Source: Coccinella septempunctata (taxonomy: Eukaryota > Arthropoda > Insecta > Coleoptera > Coccinellidae). From it: a DNA stretch of 64,000 nt. Each line of letters opens with the position of its first letter. Position 1 is the first letter of the stretch. The translations under genes and the position numbers were made by a program. The stretch is taken from assembly GCF_907165205.1 (NCBI RefSeq), contig NC_058195.1:3906001-3970000 (forward strand). The letters are read 5' to 3'. The notes below the pieces were generated by a model, which ran no database searches, had not been told where the DNA came from, and was given only the letters and a program-made list of their open reading frames with translations. Shown piece after piece: positions 1-10,851 of the stretch.

Positions 1-3000
1 TTTCACTAACTCCAAATTCATCACGAATCTGATGTTTTGAAGAATCTTGTACATTTTCTTCAGAGTTGCTCGATTTCTTATCTGGCGTTAAAGCCCTGTG
101 CGGTGAGCTGGTAGGGTGCTTAGATGAGAGTTCTTCATCTGATTTTTTGATTCCATCAATCTCTTCTGTGGAAGTGGATCCTTTTTTCTAGAAAAAGATT
201 GTAGAGAAAACGTAAGATTTTTTGAACAAGCCGAAGTTGGCGCCCCTTGATGAAACTTTCCGAGAGAACATACTGAAAAAAATTGACTCTTACCTGACTG
301 GCAAATGTTAATTTTCTCTGTAGCGAATGTGTAGTTTTTTTTTGAAGTTTTCGTCTTTCAGACCGAGGTAAAATATGTTCATCATCGATATTTGATAATT
401 CGGTATCTTTCAACATCATCAACAGTTTCTTTTTGATGATCTCATCCTGCGAACAATTTTTTTTAGGCGACTCTGGGGCAACTTCAACATCTTTCGTTTC
501 GTTTTTCATATCAGATCCACATTTTTCGACTGCACCGATAATATTATTTTCAGTGGGAAGGTTAGTTTCGCTAGAATATTTAGAATTGGATGTGGTTGTT
601 TGACTTTCACCAACTCGAAAGTCATCATTATTCGAGTCATGAATCTGTTTTTTTGTAGAATCTTGTACTTTTTCTTTCGAGTTGCTTGAATCGTTGTCTG
701 ACGTTGAAGCCCTTAAGGCATGTGGAGAATTGGTAGATTGCTCAGTACACTGAAACTTATTTGGTGATAATTAATTTTGAATTGATGAAATTTTCTGCGA
801 TAACATACAAAAAAATCGAAGCTTACCTGATCAGCAAACGATACATATTTCTTTCGTTGCAGAGGTGCAGTTTTTGTCTGAATTTTATGTTTCAGTTCAG
901 ACAAAGGTATATTATCTTCATCGTCGTCCACATTGGACAATTTGGCATCTTTCAAAAAAGTTTTTTTTTGGACTTCTTGTTCGGCATTAGACTCTACTTC
1001 TTCAACAGCTTCCTTTTCAATAGATTTCCGCATTGTTTTCTCCTCTTCCTGCGAGGAGAGTTTCTCTTTAACCTTTGAAACTTTTTCTTCAGTTGAATCA
1101 AGAGTTTTCGTTTCTTTTCTTGTATCAGATTCACATCTTTCCACCGAACTGATGATAATATTTTCATTCGAAAGATAAGTTTCACTGGAACCCCCAGAAT
1201 TTGAAGTAGATTGAGTGTCGATAACTTCAAACTCTTCATCATTCGAATTTTGACATTCTGCGGAATCTTGTACATTTTTGTTTGAGTTGGTCGATTGGTC
1301 ATCCGGTGTTGGAGCCCCAATGACATGCGGTTGTTTAGATGAGTCTCCATCATCTGATTTTTTCATTTTATCTTGCTCTTCTGTGGAAGTGAATCCTTTA
1401 TCCTAAGAAATATGAAGAGAAATTCGAAAATTAAAGATTTTTCCTAAAAAAATTAACTCTTACCTGACTAACTTTTCCAAGCTTCGATATAGGAGGCTGG
1501 ATCTGAATATTGGATAAAACTTGGATTCTCAACTTGTTCGAACTGAAATTCACTTCCTGAGAATTCTCTTGGGAGCTACCCTTATAACACCCATTTTCCT
1601 GCGATATATCCAGGAACAATTCCAAGTCTCTTCCAGTTGTTGGCATACTTGGCGTTTCCTCAACATCCAAGTGCGTCAAGGCGGTTTCAAACAATTCGGT
1701 TTGGGGAGAAAAGGGATTCTGAGATTTCGTAGTTGGAATTTCTATCAATTCCGGTTCAACTGGAACCTCCACTTTGGGATGCTGCGATACATTTTTAGGT
1801 CTCTCCAATTTCAGATGATCGAATTCGTCTAGTTTACAATCTCGAGCTCCATCGATCAAGGTTGAAACCGGATAATCCCCCAGTATACGATATCCTTTAA
1901 AATCTTTCTGCGAAAGTTTAGGTTTGCATTTTTTTAGTGTTCGACTGGAATCGAATTTCTTTGTGCTTAAATCAGTTTTATCCAATGATTCTTGGCTAGG
2001 TTCCTGTGAATTCTCATTGCTGGGATATTTTTGAATCAAGGGTTTCTTTGCTTCGGTGTGATTTAAATGAGGATCGTGTGTACTATGGATCAGCGATGAT
2101 ACTGAAACATTCTGTATAATGCAAGATGATGTTTGATCTTTTTTGATAGTTTTAGGTATTTTATTTTCATTATTGTCAGCTGCTGAATCTTGGTTGGATA
2201 AAGTGAATAATTCTGGAGATAACAGCACCCCTAAAGAACTTCCCATCTCCATGTTTCTATAATTTTCAGTTATTTTTCTGGATGTATTTTTTTCCCTTTG
2301 TTTGTTCTTCGAAGCCTTCAACTTGGTTTTTCTTATCTTTTGTTTGTTTTTCTCTAGATCAGAATCGACATCTGCTGAAAGTCCAGATATACTTTGGTCG
2401 AGAGAACTGGTAGTTATTTTACTATTTTTGAGAGTTTTGTAATTCACTTTAGTTTCGGCATACATTTTTTTCAACCCGAAACTTTTATGTTTTGTTTTAT
2501 GTTCTGAACTTTTTTTGTCGATATCTACAATGGACTGGAATTCATCAGATTCGTTGTCTTCAATCAACAAGTTACTACTGTATAACCCCCCAATCAAAGT
2601 GGTCGAATCAGCTTCGGTTTTCAACAATTTCGACTTGGAAGCACCGAAACTTCCCCCCTTAACCAGATTTTTATCACTTTTTTCAATGTATCCACAAATT
2701 TCATCCTCGTTATCTTCTATATCTATCAAATTCGATAGGAATTCTTTATTGTACTCGGAAAATCTCCTCTCCTTCGATTTTTCATGTTTGTACATGTCGT
2801 TATCCAGTCTGTCCAAACCAGACAATTTCATTTTTTGAGTGGCGACAGCTCTTTCGGCGTCCTTTCCGGTTTCAACATGTTCCAGTACAGACAAGTTCGA
2901 ACCAGAGCTAATATCGTCGAAATTCACAAATTTTTTCATTTTGCTGCTACACGTTTTTCCCAAGTTCTTTATTTTGTAACTCAACAAAGATTGGTCTTCA

Positions 3001-5203
3001 TTTTTTTCCTCGAGTTCTAGTAGATTCGAGTGATTTAGAGAAAGATTCAAGCTCTTCCTCGACGAAATGGTTTTGGACTTAGAAGAGATGGAAATTATTG
3101 TAGAATCGGCAACAGTGACGGATTTTCCACCTACGCTTTTTGATTTTGTTATCTTTCCAGTAACACTGGAATCGAGAGTCTGCAATAAGAAAGTTCATCA
3201 TTCAAAAAAATTTGTGCATAGCCTACTAGAGTGAAACAGGCCGGAAGATTAGACTTTGCCATTGTTACCATTGGAGAGTAGATGTTTCAATCTAGTAGGC
3301 TATGAATTATGTCATCTGGAGGAGCCTTATTGCCAACATTGCAAAAATTTCAAACTTACCACATTGAAAGTTGTACTCGGATTGGTAGCACAGCTTTTGA
3401 CCGAGACTATATCGAGTGGTTTATAACCTGCAAAACAGATAATTACAGAAATTTTTCAGCAAAAATCACTTGTTATATATTCTGAAGAATGCAGTCAATA
3501 GAATTCAAAGTAAGAAATATTACCTCGTTTATGAGTTAGAGTGGTTGTTTGCTGAAAAAAATTCATATTAAAATTGGTTCTACCACATCATCTGACATAC
3601 CTTCTGTTTAGTTTTCTTGTGAATTTTTGGGAAAGCTTGATTGAAAGTCTCCCGGAATTTTTCAGTTTCCATCGAATGTAATGTGAGCGATCTACAACTG
3701 AGCAACTTATGCTGTGCAGCTGCGTAGCATAATTGACAAGGCCCTTTCAAAGCAAATTTAGCAATGCCTTCTTTCTTTCTCTTTTCTTCATTAAAAACAC
3801 TAAAATATTTGGAATTAAGCGTTTTTTTCAAGATGATAAACTTATTGGTGAGTGTACTCACTAAGAGACATCCACTTTTGCAATATTTTCTGGGAAGATT
3901 GTTATCATTTCCCATTTAGTATCTTGATTAAAGGACTCGTTGTTTATGAAGAGAGTGACAGTAGCAGCTCTCACATTAAAATCAACCCAGAGCCCTTTGA
4001 AAGATGTCAATTCCTGAAAAGAGGTAATATTGCGCATACAGTAGACGAAGGAATCCAGGTGCTTCTAAATAGTCTAAACTTTATGGTTCATCTGTCCTTA
4101 TAACCAAGATAATTAAATTAATTACAATATTCAAGAAATCAGTAGAAACATTACACATGCATACTTACAGGTGGTTCTTGAAGCCTGTAATCGTCAAATA
4201 CAACCTTGCTGCAAAGGAGAGAAAAAACATATTTTTCTGCTTCATTTAAGAGATTCAGGAAACTTCTAGCTGTTAAATCAAACTCATCTGTGTTTATTTG
4301 ATAGAAAGCCTCCCTAAATTCTTCTGTTAAAAAGTTCATACTGATCATATTATTCAATACTTCTTTGGTGGAAATTCTAAACAGTATCTCAACTATAAGA
4401 AGCTGAAACTCAAAGTCCCCGAAAGGTAGTTCATCCATTAACCTTCCCCTAAAACAGATTTATTTTTAAGAAACACAGGTTTCTGAAATTGGACACAAAA
4501 GAGGATTCATTTATATACTTATCTGAATTTAAAATTGAAAGAAGTAAATTTAAATTTTTCATATACGTATATGTATTTGTTCTTACAAGTAGTAAGGGGC
4601 TTTCTCTTGGATTACTTCTGTCCGAACAGCTTTATCACATTGCTGAATTATTGCACTATACATCCTCAGAATTTCTTTAGCTATCCAAGAAGGTTGTCCG
4701 AAAAGGAATTCGAAAGTGAGTAGAGATAAATTCTTGACAAACTCATGTTCAATCTTCAGTTGATCTACAGCCGTCTAAAATTTATAATTCGTATTCATGC
4801 TTTAACCTTTGGGTAGTTCTGTCGTGAGTTTATATGTACCGCTATATCAAAATGAAGCATAATCTCGAAGACCAGAAAGTAACTTACACAAATCCTGTTG
4901 CAGAGCTGTTTCAATGTTACTGATCGTGTTAGAGCATTTCCACCTTCTGCATATTCTATAATGCAATAAAGGTACTTGTGAATGCAATCTAATAAGATAT
5001 CAATATAAGCAGTTCTACACCCATCATCGAATTTTTGTTTCGATTCGGTCACTAAATTGGTAAAACTATTTGTTAACTCTATAATAGATGCATCAGACTG
5101 TAAATAAATATGATTATACTTTTTGAGTTGCTCTTCAAATAATACGCTTACAAACCTGCAAAAATTTTTCCGTCACTAGTTTAAAGTTATCCTCGGAATC
5201 CAT
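1..5203 (-). CDS. SYCP2: SYCP2-like synaptonemal complex / chromosome axis protein (3' end beyond window)
   Basis: Twelve exons join in phase: 5203-5156, 5097-4888, 4774-4587, 4448-4169, 4013-3862, 3799-3601, 3551-3524, 3427-3360, 3179-1464, 1402-827, 749-294 and 187 to beyond base 1, about 1369 codons so far. The first four exons (residues 1-242) form a helical armadillo-like domain. Exons 5-6 (about 243-359) look like the Spt16M-like domain of SYCP2: a WVDFNV strand, then TLFI, then WEMITIFPENI. The rest is a Ser/Lys/Asp-rich disordered tail with scattered SxQ sites, as in SYCP2 and yeast Red1, which organise meiotic chromosome axes in the nucleus. The start is the first ATG of a frame that splices cleanly. 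The last three exons are tandem duplicates (see findings). Family assignment rests on remembered motif similarity of the N-terminal domains; the tail alone would be unassignable. Confidence 0.72.
294..1402 (-). repeat. Tandemly duplicated coding exons of the SYCP2-like gene
   Basis: Exons 1402-827, 749-294 and 187-<1 are related copies. The first and third begin with a GSTSTEE/GFTSTEE-type motif followed by a KKSD motif. All three contain SSNS or STNS followed by a VQDS motif. The first two share LSNVDDDEDNIPLSE versus LSNIDDEHILPRSE and end in LQRKKYVSFADQ versus LQRKLTFASQ just before a CAG|GTAAG donor. All exon lengths I can close (576 and 456 nt) are multiples of three with phase-0 boundaries, so copies can be added or skipped without changing the frame. 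Confidence 0.75.
3217..3304 (-). ncRNA. Intronic hairpin, possible microRNA precursor or small foldback element
   Basis: Within the 180-nt intron 3180-3361 of the SYCP2-like gene, the arms 3217-3238 and 3283-3304 are inverted copies over 22 nt with a single mismatch, separated by 44 nt. The size and arm length fit an insect pre-miRNA, but a degenerate MITE would look the same. Transcription through the intron would be from the minus strand. No expression evidence is available. Confidence 0.3.
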
Positions 5204-5628
5204 TATAGATAGATACTATTATCGGAACTTTATTAAAGTAGAAAATCGCATTTGAAAATACTTATAGTACAGCTAGACCTTAAGATATACAACTAAAATC
5301 CTATCCTTCAAAAAACATTCATTTTTTTCCGAGGCGACATGCGCAATGTGTCAAAATCACAGAAGCTCGCGGTAAAGTGACAATTACTCACTTTCAGAAG
5401 ACAACCATAGACAACGGCGCAAGACCAAAAGCTCTCAATTCTTTAAATCTTTTATTAGCACATGCTCATATTTTTTATATATATTCCGTATATATTGTGC
5501 TATTCGAAACGAGTCCATTCTTCTGAAATAAGGGTTGACTATAGATTGGGATAAATAAACTTTTTCAATTGTATTTTGTTCATACAAAAAACTCTTACTA
5601 TTACTAATTTCTCTTTTCTTGATTAATT

Positions 5629-6096
5629 TCACATACTTTCCACCTGCCTAGCAAACCGCATCAGCATATTTGACAAGAATATGAGTAAATTTTGACTGAA
5701 TATAGCATATCCTGGCCACAAGTAATCATTATTACTAAGCAGGAAATCAGCGATCCAAATATAACATGCACCTATCAAGGCACCAAATGCTGCCATCAGA
5801 CCCAGGAATAAACAGAATATTGCCGCCCCTTTGCCGCATACACCTCTAGTGGAATAATAAGATAATCCGTGTAGAGAATTGGCTGGGATGGAGTTGTTGA
5901 AAAGAAGCGTTATAGTCCCAACTATCCCAGGAAGGTGATATATCTTCTTCATCTGCATCAGTTCAGAATAATTTGATTGCAAGTCGAAAAGTATCCACCA
6001 TCCTAAGAAAAAAGAGGTGCCTGCGACACAAGCTATAATGCAGTTTATTTTGAAGGCTGGTAATTCACAGACCAAGCATTTAGAAACCCGATACAT
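5629..6096 (-). CDS. TMEM50: TMEM50 family four-pass membrane protein, intronless
   Basis: A single 155-residue reading frame starting MYRVSKC. Four hydrophobic segments lie at about 17-38, 52-68, 85-112 and 122-146. Family landmarks are FFLGWWILFD in the first segment, GIVGTI in the second, a GARIW-like GAAIFCLFLG in the third, and the WPGYAIFSQNLLIF block in the fourth. Length matches vertebrate TMEM50A/B (about 157). These are endomembrane proteins of poorly defined function. An upstream in-frame TTG is not used as the start because an ATG lies 12 nt inside. The coding region lacks introns, unlike every neighbour, which suggests a retroposed copy that has kept its frame. The short frame downstream (5632-5435) begins without ATG and is not called. 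Confidence 0.8.
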   Translation of the reverse strand: MYRVSKCLVCELPAFKINCIIACVAGTSFFLGWWILFDLQSNYSELMQMKKIYHLPGIVGTITLLFNNSIPANSLHGLSYYSTRGVCGKGAAIFCLFLGLMAAFGALIGACYIWIADFLLSNNDYLWPGYAIFSQNLLIFLSNMLMRFARQVESM

Positions 6097-6447
6097 TTCT
6101 TCAAACAAGTTAATTTTGCAGATTCAAAAGTTAAAACATAATTCATTTCAGCAGAATTCGTAAATTGACAAAATGTCATTTTAAATGACCCATATACTAC
6201 TGCCAACTATCTTTCATAACTCATTGAGTAGACTTGTTCCACAATAGCATCCGAGGGGAAAATTTAACTTGAAGAACAAGTATGAAAAAGAGGTTTATTA
6301 TATAAATTCGCAAGTTTGGCCTATAATATCATTTTAGATAACAATATAAGACCTTAAGCATATAAGAACTTCAACATGGGATCTAAAATATTGAATATAC
6401 TTGAATTGCTTGGGTTTGAGACGATATAAACCTGCTAAACTTGACTT

Positions 6448-6997
6448 TCATTTATCATTAATCAAGAAACCTACAGCTGAAATCCAATCTTTACAGTGAC
6501 TGGGATATTTCATATGTAATTCAAGATTTAATTTATTTGCAGTTACAATATCTTTCCTAACAATTGAATTGGATAGTTTATACAAATCGTTTTTTAAACT
6601 AGTAGAGAACTTCCCTAATGTCCACATTTCTTTCATAAGTTTTATTTTTCCATGGACTTCATCGCTACACTTAGAATTCAGAACACTTTCAAAATTAGAG
6701 AAAGTTACATCTTTCATATTTTGGATTGCTTCTTCTGAAGTGTCATTTATGGCATTGTCCATATCACTATGCAATACCGATTTTTGTGGTGCGTTGGAGG
6801 GTCCCAATGGAAACGGAACCCTTTTATTTCCAATTCTACTTTTAGGGGTAGGTTGACATGCATTAAACTCCAACATAGGAGGGTCATTCCAACCTGGGTC
6901 AACTGTAAATATTAGGTAATAAACACCTCATTTGAAACGTGGAGTTTAACGAAGACTTCATGACACAAATGTTACCTTTATTGGTTTCTCTATTCAT
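6448..6997 (-). CDS. SRA1: Steroid receptor RNA activator protein (SRA1) homologue
   Basis: Two exons, 6997-6976 and 6902-6448, give 158 residues. The N-terminus MNRETNKVDPGWNDPP carries the GWNDPP motif of SRA1/SRAP, followed by the KRVPFPLG proline segment. The C-terminal 100 residues match the SRA1 helical bundle: NMKDVTFSNFESVL, then MKEMWTLGKFS, then the SHCKDWISAVGFLI helix. In vertebrates the locus makes both a non-coding co-activator RNA and this protein; here only the protein can be judged. The tiny first exon ends in G|GTAAC and its phase joins exactly. It is divergent from the RS-rich gene, with about 490 bp between start codons. Confidence 0.85.
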
Positions 6998-7487
6998 TTT
7001 TGAAATCACAACTCTTTGTTTACGAGGTGCTGAACACAGAAGTCACTGACCTTTGTTAGTAGTCTGTGGTCATGAAACTCTAAAAGAACTTCTTTCTTCT
7101 TCTTCTTTTAGAGTTCAATGTCCGTGGTACTAAAACCACAGATTACAAAACACAGAGTTTTCTCTGGTAGTGCATACCACAGAAAATCAAAGTGGTTTGT
7201 GATCTGTGGTTTATACTTGATTTTCTGTGAAAGGATTTCTTGGTTCTGTGGTTGACATTTTCATAAATTTCATAAATCTTTGTTTCACAGATTACAGTAG
7301 TCTGTGCTTTGTTTATATTTAATGCTGCTCCTATTTCATGTATGCGGGATAACAGTTTTTGTAGTTGTGTTTGTGTAAATTTATATGAGTATTAACAGAG
7401 ACTCAGGTATTAATGATAAAATCTCCAATTCTTTACAGTTGGATCTGAGACAGGTTGAGTTGTCTCTGATTTGGATGTGCTACAATC
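6998..7487. promoter_or_regulatory. Divergent promoter interval with two inverted repeats and many CTGTGGT motifs
   Basis: Between the divergent SRA1 and RS-rich genes there are two perfect 13-bp inverted repeats: 7076-7088 with 7103-7115 (14-nt loop) and 7178-7190 with 7217-7229 (26-nt loop). CTGTGGT or its complement ACCACAG recurs several times between 7050 and 7320. This may be a degenerate MITE with subterminal repeats or a clustered regulatory site; I cannot tell which. Confidence 0.4.
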
Positions 7488-10353
7488 ATGAGTGGTGTGA
7501 GGTAAGAGAATTTTTGTTTTCCTCTCACATATTAATTGATATCCTATATTACCACTATATTTGTGTTGCTTCAATTATTGCTGTACAAATAAGTGTGTTA
7601 TCAAAATAACAATGTTACTGTTTACCTCAGACCATTACTTTTTACAATATTGTTTAACATATTCTCTAATTTCAAGGAGGTGTAAAGAGTTTCTACGAAA
7701 TCTGAATCAAGAGGAGTTGAAAATCACCAGGGTGCTAATCAAAAGACGCAATATACCGGATCTTGGGAATGATATACATCGTATATACAGAGAACTAGAT
7801 GATCCAAAAAGTCTTGTAATTCATTTCAACAAAGGTAGATTCAGAAAACCTACTAAGCCAGGTTTCCAGAGTATTATTATTAATTTATTCATTTCCAAAT
7901 TTAGTATTAAAGAATAATGTGACTTTAGTTGATTACATCGGTATTTAAATTTTGTTTAGGGTTCATTCTGGTGAAAATAACTTCAGTACACTTGAAATTA
8001 ATATTAATTGCAAATTATGGTGCTGAAATCAAAGCTACAAAAATTTTACTGCTAAAATTGTGTGGATATATCTAAATAGGGCAGCCCATAAAAAAAATCA
8101 TATCATGTTTATCCATAAAGAAAAAATTTCTGAAGAAATGTGTATAACAAAAATCTCAGAATGACATTTTCCGTTTTTAGTTTTTCTATTTCCATTTACT
8201 GTGAGTTTAAGAACCTGACAGCCCTATTGCAACCATTAAGTGGATCTCGATATAAAAATTAAGTATTTTTTTTGATAATCCATAAATATTTCATTCAAAT
8301 CAAGATAGATCGAAATAGTCCTTTAGAAATTAATATTCATATTGAACTCTGTCTTAGAATGTCATTCTCAGTACAATGAACAATTAATGTGGGATTTTGG
8401 TTGATGTACTATCCAGCGAGGGATTCAGAAGGAGTACTTTCCGCAATGTAAGTTTATTGACATACTTTTGAATTTAAGTGAGGTGAATTTTTTCATTTAA
8501 TAGTTTCATCATTTTGTAAGAATACCTTGCAAATTGTTGGATTTATCATTAGTTGTGTTATCAAACAGGGAACCATATATCAAGGTAGAAGATAGTTGTC
8601 TTGGAGGTCTATAACCTTTTTTTCAATTAAGTTTTTTGACCTCCCCTTAACATTTGCATCATGGAGTGGTGAATTATTGACCATTAATTCTGGAATATCT
8701 AGTATATTGGTATTTTCGCTTTGGAAAATAATCCATAATTTTTATTTTTTTATACAGGACATCGAAAGGAACAGTATTAAAGCCATTTTCATTGAGTTTT
8801 TTGAGTAATTAATTAATTATCATCCTTAATAACTTAAGGAAAACTATTAATTAGCATTCAAGCAGTTTTGTATTTGAAAATTCTTGAACTTTAAAATTTT
8901 TATTCTATTACTGTTCGTGCGATGAATAAGAAACAAGAGAAGAAAGAAGAATGAAGAAGGCCAGTCAAGATCAGGGAAGAGAAGAAGATATGAAATGCGT
9001 TTTTTGATTCAGTTGCAGTTGTTGCTCATGATATTGATCTAGGTGTTGGACTTAGATTATGAAATAACCCACATTCCTTTGTTGCCTTTTTCCCTCAAAT
9101 CCCTCTAACTCAATTTCCACAAATTCATTTCAACTTTAAACAATTCAAAACGTTTCCTTACTTGTAGAAATATCACGAGGCATTTTCGATAGAGAAGATA
9201 TAGTTGTAAATCAAGAATTCCCTGAAGAAACTTTCAAGAATAGTTCAAGAAGTCGCAGTAGAAGAAGTCCCTCGGTTGAAGACAGCAGACGAGAAGAAAA
9301 ATCAAGAAATGTATCTTATTACCATGAATCATCTAGCAAGCGAAGAAATCAAGGGGAAAGGTCATATAGGTTAGATTTACAGACTGTCCTCATTAAAGTG
9401 AATGGACTAAAGTAGGTTTTACTTTTTTGATTTTACTGTCTTTCCTGCAGAAGTCGCTCTCGGTCAGGAGATGGCTCGAGAAGGGATAGGAGTCGTTCAG
9501 GATCTTATAGAAAACGAAGCAGATCCCCCTCGAGAAGAGACAAATATAATGGACGTTCTCGCAGGGGTGAAAGAAAGAAGAGCAGGAGTTTCTCACCGCA
9601 CAAGAAAAAGCCAGGTCTGTTCATACCAACCGAAAGTGACAATTTGAAACACCAAAGAAGGAAAGCAGGTCGATCACACTCCCCAAGTTCGTCGCATGGC
9701 CCAAATAAAATCCGTGAACATTCCGGCAGGTCAAGTGAGTCAAATTTATTGACAGATAATCGAACATCTCTGGTTTGTTTATGTCTGAGTTTATTCTCAT
9801 TTCCAGGCATGGAAAGACATAGATCTCCCCGCAAGAGAAGCAGATCTCCTTCCAGATCCAGAAGAAGTCGTTCTGGCTCCACAAGGGCTAGGAGGTCTAG
9901 ACGCAGTCGATCTCGTAGCAGACATTTCGAGAGAGAAATCGAGTATGTTGGACTTTATGGTGATCCACAAATGCCACCTTGCATTTTTCAGGTATATTTT
10001 TGTGTTTCTGGTTTCTGAAATTGAATATAATTGTTCTCGTGTGATCTACATAATTGAAGCTTTTTTAGATTGTGCAGGATTTTTTTCATGAATTTTTTCA
10101 GGATGGAAAGTATTGGATTCCAGTAGGACCTGCATTCCTACCCAGAGGCTTTATACCTCCTCCATTATATCCAAGGCCATTCCCACCACCAATGATGATG
10201 CCTAGAATGCCCAATATGATGCAACCATATAGACAACGTCCACACCGACCAAGGCAGCAACAAAGTGCTCCTTGTGATGTTGCCTCAACAAGCACTGCTG
10301 TAAAAAATGCGGGAGGTGGTAGTAATGAAGAAAACAAGCAGCAGAATACTTAG
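7488..10353 (+). CDS. RS-rich, Pro-rich nuclear protein; candidate Transformer-like splicing regulator
   Basis: Six exons join in phase: 7488-7501, 7677-7834, 9168-9369, 9451-9734, 9807-9991 and 10102-10353, giving 364 residues. An N-terminal helical segment (LRNLNQEELKITRVLIKRR) is followed by an RS domain from about residue 85 to 265 with many RSRS, SRSP and RRSRS runs. Then come YVGLYGDPQMPP, a WIPVGPAFLPRGFIPPP segment and a PRPFPPPMMMPRMP run. An RS domain followed by a Pro-rich C-terminus, about 360-400 residues, is the architecture of insect Transformer/Feminizer proteins, which control sex-specific splicing of doublesex. No strict motif proves it, and another RS splicing factor is possible. 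The start was chosen because only ATG 7488 enters exon 2 in frame. The 1333-nt second intron is the only long one. Confidence 0.6.
7835..9167 (+). other. Long intron of the RS-rich gene, with a purine-rich tract
   Basis: No confident gene is seen. A strongly purine-rich tract (about 8930-8995, repeated GAAGAA and AAGAAG) resembles an exonic splicing enhancer and could mark an unrecognised alternative exon. Reading past the exon-2 donor stays open until the TAA at 7915-7917. Confidence 0.4.
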
Positions 10354-10532
10354 AAAATCGAATCTCCAATGACAATTGAATGGTTCGATAAAAGCAACAT
10401 ACATTTTTTTTCTTGAGATGAAAATATATATACATTTGGATATTCTGTCGTGAATTGTAGTCTTTTATAGACTGAATGTATTCTTCAATGTATATTTGTG
10501 ATATATTTGTTGTATTTAAATATATTATTATT

Positions 10533-10538
10533 ACAATT
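10533..10538 (+). terminator. Probable poly(A) signal of the RS-rich gene
   Basis: An ATTAAA-type hexamer lies about 180 nt after the stop codon, just before a MITE-like element. It is a position-and-motif call only. Confidence 0.35.
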
Positions 10539-10582
10539 AAAGTCTACAAAATATGGAAACGTTTTTTTATTCTATGCTTCAA

Positions 10583-10680
10583 GGGTTGCGTTCACAAACT
10601 TACTCTGAGCAAGCTCTGATTACCCGAAGCTCTCTGGACATGACCTACTCTACTCTCGGAGTAAGTTTATGAACACACCC
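10583..10680. mobile_element. 98-bp MITE-like element, copy 1
   Basis: It begins GGGTTGCGTTCACAAACTTA and ends with the inverted counterpart finishing GAACACACCC, giving imperfect terminal inverted repeats of about 22 bp. A second, longer copy is at 22013-22163 in the opposite orientation. No clear target-site duplication was found. It sits between the RS-rich gene and SPSB3. Confidence 0.65.
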
Positions 10681-10851
10681 ATAGTAGTTCATTTGCTTTG
10701 ACAGTAGTGACAGTCGTAGTTAAAAAGTATTTGACATGTGTTTTTTGTTTGAAATCGAAATCAAATTTCTTCATCATTTGATTTGAAAGAGCGCAACATA
10801 TTTGTGTTCTCTACTATATTTGATTGAATTCTAAAATAATTTTCGATTAAA

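Noticed and set aside
2557..2569. Exact match to the doublesex repeat-element consensus (TCTTCAATCAACA)
   Set aside because: It lies on the strand opposite to the SYCP2-like transcript, is single, and is inside a coding exon; a chance match.
5435..5632. Open frame just downstream of TMEM50
   Set aside because: It has no ATG, overlaps the TMEM50 stop and is probably 3' UTR.
7385..7502. Earlier ATG at 7385 as start of the RS-rich protein
   Set aside because: Its frame leaves exon 1 in a phase that reaches a stop in exon 2; only ATG 7488 splices into the long coding frame.
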